Source: Deltaproteobacteria bacterium
GTDB lineage: Bacteria; Desulfobacterota; Anaeroferrophillalia; Anaeroferrophillales; Tharpellaceae
Direction: 5' to 3'
Assembly: GCA_030595135.1 (NCBI GenBank)
Contig: JAUVDU010000079.1
Coordinates: 1 to 7,029 of the forward strand
Length of the DNA stretch: 7,029 nucleotides
The first letter of the stretch is position 1. Each line of letters starts with the position of its first letter. The position numbers and the translations under genes were made by a program. The notes under the pieces were generated by a model. It made no database searches. It was not told the origin of the DNA and saw nothing but the letters and a program-made list of their open reading frames with translations. Shown here one piece after another: positions 4,801 to 7,029 of this stretch.

Positions 4801-5904
4801 ATCGAGCATATCTCGGACTTTGGAAAAAAAACTCTTATTCTCGTGGGTAGACTCGTCCCCCTCTTCGCGAGCCAACTCTTCGAAAAGTTCACGCTGCCTG
4901 GGGCTAAGCTTTTTCGGAGTCATGACCACCAACTCCAAGATTTGATCACCACGCCCATAACCATTAAGGTGGGGAACCCCCTTTCCACGCAGATAAAGGA
5001 GATCTCCGGATTGAGCACCTTCGGCAACCGAAACCTGCTCTCGTTCCTCCAGGGTTTCGACTTCCAAATCAGCTCCAAGGGCAGCCTGGGCAAAACTGAT
5101 CGGCAACTGGCAATAGATATCATTGCCCCGACGATGAAAGAAAGGGTGCTCTTTTACCTGGATAACCACATAGAGGTCACCCGGAGGGCCGCCCTTGCTA
5201 CCGGCCCCGCCTTCACCAATCAATTTGAGGCGGGTTCCGGTTTCGACACCGGCCGGAATTTTTACGGAAAGATTCTTCTCCTCACGCAGGCGTCCGGAAC
5301 CATTACATTTTTTACAAGGATTTTTAATAATCGAGCCTTCCCCTCGACAGGTCGGACAAGCCTGGCTGACGCTGAAAAAGCCTTGCTGGTAACGCACCTG
5401 GCCCTGCCCTTTACAAGTCGGGCAAACCTCCGGCTGGGCTCCGGCTTCAAGCCCGGTTCCCTGACAGAGATCACAGGTAACATGGCGCGGGATTTTAATT
5501 TTAGCCTGAGTCCCGAAAACCGCCTCGTCAAACTCTATGTCCAGATTATAGCGCAGACTTTCGCCGGCCCGCCCGGCCGAACGGCGCCGGCCGCCGGAAC
5601 CCCCGAAAACTTCACCGAAAAGATCACCAAAAATATCGCCAAAACCACCAAAATCAGCACCGCCTGCGCCTTGCTGTTGCAAACCGGCATGACCATACTG
5701 ATCGTAAAGCGCCCGTTTCTGCCCATCGGCTAAAACCCCGTAGGCCTCAGTGAGCTCCTTAAACTTGGCCTCGGCCTGAGGATCTCCGGAATTCTGATCT
5801 GGATGATATTTAAAAGCCATCTTGCGATAAGCTTTCTTTATCTCGGTTTCGGATGCGTTACGATTAAGCTGTAACACATCATAATAATCTCTTTTTTCAG
5901 CCAC
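4798..5904 (-). CDS. dnaJ: Chaperone protein DnaJ (Hsp40), type I
   Basis: DnaJ delivers unfolded clients to DnaK and stimulates its ATPase in the cytoplasm. All type I parts are present, numbered from the GTG start: the J domain (about 5-70) with HPD at 34-36, a Gly/Phe-rich linker at about 73-104, and the zinc region with four CxxCxGxG repeats (CDLCQGTG, CPTCKGQG, CPTCRGEG, CKKCNGSG, cysteines from 144 to 200). The C-terminal client-binding domains follow, ending KSFFSKVRDMLD. I prefer GTG at 5904. It gives MAEKRDYYDVL, the classic DnaJ N-terminus, and has AGGAG nine bases upstream. The ATG at 5928 would add eight residues (MSDQEFVG) with no clear ribosome site. The 368-residue length is normal. 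It follows dnaK, but an intrinsic terminator lies between them. A long hairpin begins at its stop codon. Confidence 0.97.
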   Translation of the reverse strand: MAEKRDYYDVLQLNRNASETEIKKAYRKMAFKYHPDQNSGDPQAEAKFKELTEAYGVLADGQKRALYDQYGHAGLQQQGAGGADFGGFGDIFGDLFGEVFGGSGGRRRSAGRAGESLRYNLDIEFDEAVFGTQAKIKIPRHVTCDLCQGTGLEAGAQPEVCPTCKGQGQVRYQQGFFSVSQACPTCRGEGSIIKNPCKKCNGSGRLREEKNLSVKIPAGVETGTRLKLIGEGGAGSKGGPPGDLYVVIQVKEHPFFHRRGNDIYCQLPISFAQAALGADLEVETLEEREQVSVAEGAQSGDLLYLRGKGVPHLNGYGRGDQILELVVMTPKKLSPRQRELFEELAREEGDESTHENKSFFSKVRDMLD

Positions 5905-5913
5905 GCCGACAAA

Positions 5914-5918
5914 CTCCT
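5914..5918 (-). promoter_or_regulatory. Ribosome binding site deciding the dnaJ GTG start
   Basis: AGGAG lies nine bases upstream of GTG 5904. It falls inside the reading frame that would be used if translation began at ATG 5928, where it would encode part of Gln-Glu. Nothing comparable precedes ATG 5928 (upstream bases AAGTTCCGGCG), which supports the GTG. Confidence 0.6.
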
Positions 5919-5967
5919 GATCCGACATCGCCGGAACTTAATTAAAAACTAGATCTAACAACAAACG

Positions 5968-6012
5968 AAAAAACCAGGTGCGAACAAAGCTCTCGCTTTG
6001 CGCCGCACCTGG
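5968..6012 (-). terminator. Intrinsic terminator between dnaK and dnaJ
   Basis: Transcribed leftward, CCAGGTGCG (6012-6004) pairs perfectly with CGCACCTGG (5982-5974). A second stem, CAAAGC/GCTTTG with a GAGA tetraloop, is nested inside, and six T (5973-5968) follow directly. The plus strand has no T run after the stem, so it acts on dnaK transcription. It starts 53 bases after the dnaK stop. dnaJ must be expressed by read-through or by a weak promoter in 5905-5967, where I see no convincing one. Confidence 0.88.
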
Positions 6013-6065
6013 AACATTTAACCATCAGCCGTCGGACATTTTTGCCAAACGACAACCTTCATTAT

Positions 6066-7029
6066 CTATTTATCGTCTTTAACTTCTTCGAAATCGGCGT
6101 CAACGACATCATCATCAGCGCCACCAGCCGGGCCCGCTTCCGGGCCAGCCTCGCCGGCCGCACCTTCAGCACCGGCCGCATTTTCAGCATACATAGCTTC
6201 GGCCAGTTTATGGGAGACCTGCTGCAAACTTTCAAGAGCTTTTTTGATCGCCTCAATATCATCGCTATCCTTAACCGATTTTACCTGATTAAGCGCGGCT
6301 TCGATATTGGAACGATCCTCGGCCGGGACTTTCTCACCCATCTCTTTAAGGCTCTTTTCCGTCTGATAGATAGTGCTGTCGGCCTGATTACGCTGGTCAA
6401 TAAGCTCGCGTTTTTTGTGATCCTCATCGGCATGAGCTTCGGCATCTTTAACCATCTGCTCAATCTCGGCGTCACTTAATCCGCTGGATGCCTTGATCTC
6501 TACCGATTGCTCTTTGCCGGTCGCCGTATCTTTGGCTGAGACATGAACAATACCATTGGCATCAATATCAAAACTTACCTCAATCTGAGGAACTCCGCGG
6601 GGTGCTGCCGGAATCCCGACCAGTTCAAACTGAGCCAAACGTTTGTTGTCGGCCGCCATCTCACGCTCACCTTGCAAAACGACAATGCTGACGGCCGGCT
6701 GGTTGTCGGCCGCAGTCGTAAAAGTCTGACTCTTTTTCGTCGGAATCGTCGAATTTTTTTCGATCAGTCTAGTACAAACGCCGCCCAAAGTCTCAATCCC
6801 CAAAGAGAGCGGGGTAACATCAAGCAGGAGAACATCCTTGACATCGCCCTGCAAGACTCCACCCTGAATCGCGGCCCCGATCGAGACAACTTCATCCGGG
6901 TTGACCCCTTTGCTCGGTTCCTGAGCAAAGATCTCCTTGACCTTCTCTTGAATCCGCGGCATCCGGGTCATCCCGCCAACCAGAATTACTTCCTCAATAT
7001 CAGAGGTTGAAACCCCGGCATCTTTCATT
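6066..7029 (-). CDS. dnaK: Chaperone protein DnaK (Hsp70), C-terminal half, 5' part outside window
   Basis: The frame enters from the right edge and ends at TAG 6066, giving the last 320 residues of a protein that is normally about 640. The first visible residue aligns with about residue 324 of E. coli DnaK. Visible parts are the end of the ATPase domain ([28 protein letters not shown]), the interdomain linker (VLLLDV, 66-71) and the substrate-binding beta domain. At the client-binding arch and pocket positions, Leu81 replaces E. coli Met404, while Ala106 and Val113 match Ala429 and Val436. The helical lid runs from about 185 to 280. An Ala/Gly/Glu-rich tail leads to the conserved C-terminal EEVKDDK. 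It is the ATP-driven Hsp70 that works with the DnaJ encoded next, in the cytoplasm. Its promoter lies outside the window. Confidence 0.98.
   Translation of the reverse strand, partial: MKDAGVSTSDIEEVILVGGMTRMPRIQEKVKEIFAQEPSKGVNPDEVVSIGAAIQGGVLQGDVKDVLLLDVTPLSLGIETLGGVCTRLIEKNSTIPTKKSQTFTTAADNQPAVSIVVLQGEREMAADNKRLAQFELVGIPAAPRGVPQIEVSFDIDANGIVHVSAKDTATGKEQSVEIKASSGLSDAEIEQMVKDAEAHADEDHKKRELIDQRNQADSTIYQTEKSLKEMGEKVPAEDRSNIEAALNQVKSVKDSDDIEAIKKALESLQQVSHKLAEAMYAENAAGAEGAAGEAGPEAGPAGGADDDVVDADFEEVKDDK

Noticed and set aside
4792..5733. Plus-strand reading frame of 313 codons opposite dnaJ
   Set aside because: It is a shadow of dnaJ caused by codon bias on the opposite strand. It has no family motifs, and dnaJ is unambiguous.
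5905..5967. CIRCE element or sigma-32 heat-shock promoter before dnaJ
   Set aside because: No TTAGCACTC/GAGTGCTAA dyad and no convincing heat-shock -35/-10 pair is visible. The region is A/T-rich only.

Overview
The window looks like chromosomal DNA from a Gram-negative bacterium. The best guess, by inference only, is a member of the former Deltaproteobacteria (Desulfobacterota). The reasons are an inner-membrane-anchored periplasmic PpiD chaperone, a medium-chain-type acyl-CoA synthetase like those of anaerobic acid degraders, moderate G+C content, and E. coli-like -35/-10 elements with AGGAG ribosome sites. All recognised genes lie on the minus strand, so transcription runs from high to low coordinates. 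The long plus-strand reading frames are antisense shadows.

In transcription order, the right half (7029 to 1960) is a protein-folding cluster. It holds the C-terminal half of dnaK (cut by the window edge), a strong intrinsic terminator, dnaJ (probably starting at a GTG behind a good AGGAG), a long hairpin that begins at the dnaJ stop codon, an NRDE/TANGO2-family protein of debated function, and ppiD. DnaK and DnaJ form the cytoplasmic Hsp70 system. PpiD would act on the periplasmic face of the inner membrane on newly exported proteins. ppiD has a plausible promoter of its own.

The middle (1960 to 1768) is a compact tRNA-Ala(GGC) unit with its own sigma-70-like promoter just after ppiD, an encoded CCA end and a very strong intrinsic terminator.

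The left part (1767 to 1) holds a 65-residue excisionase/MerR-like helix-turn-helix protein, then a 424-base non-coding region, then the first 321 residues of an AMP-forming acyl-CoA synthetase. The non-coding region is the most unusual part. It contains three copies (two perfect, one degenerate) of the palindrome CAGTTAACGTTAACTG, a TTGACA promoter directly downstream of them, and a leader of about 190 bases with two hairpins. This looks like an elaborate control region for the synthetase gene, with the small HTH protein as one candidate regulator. I see no mobile element, CRISPR array or defence system. Apart from the control region, the window is ordinary housekeeping sequence.
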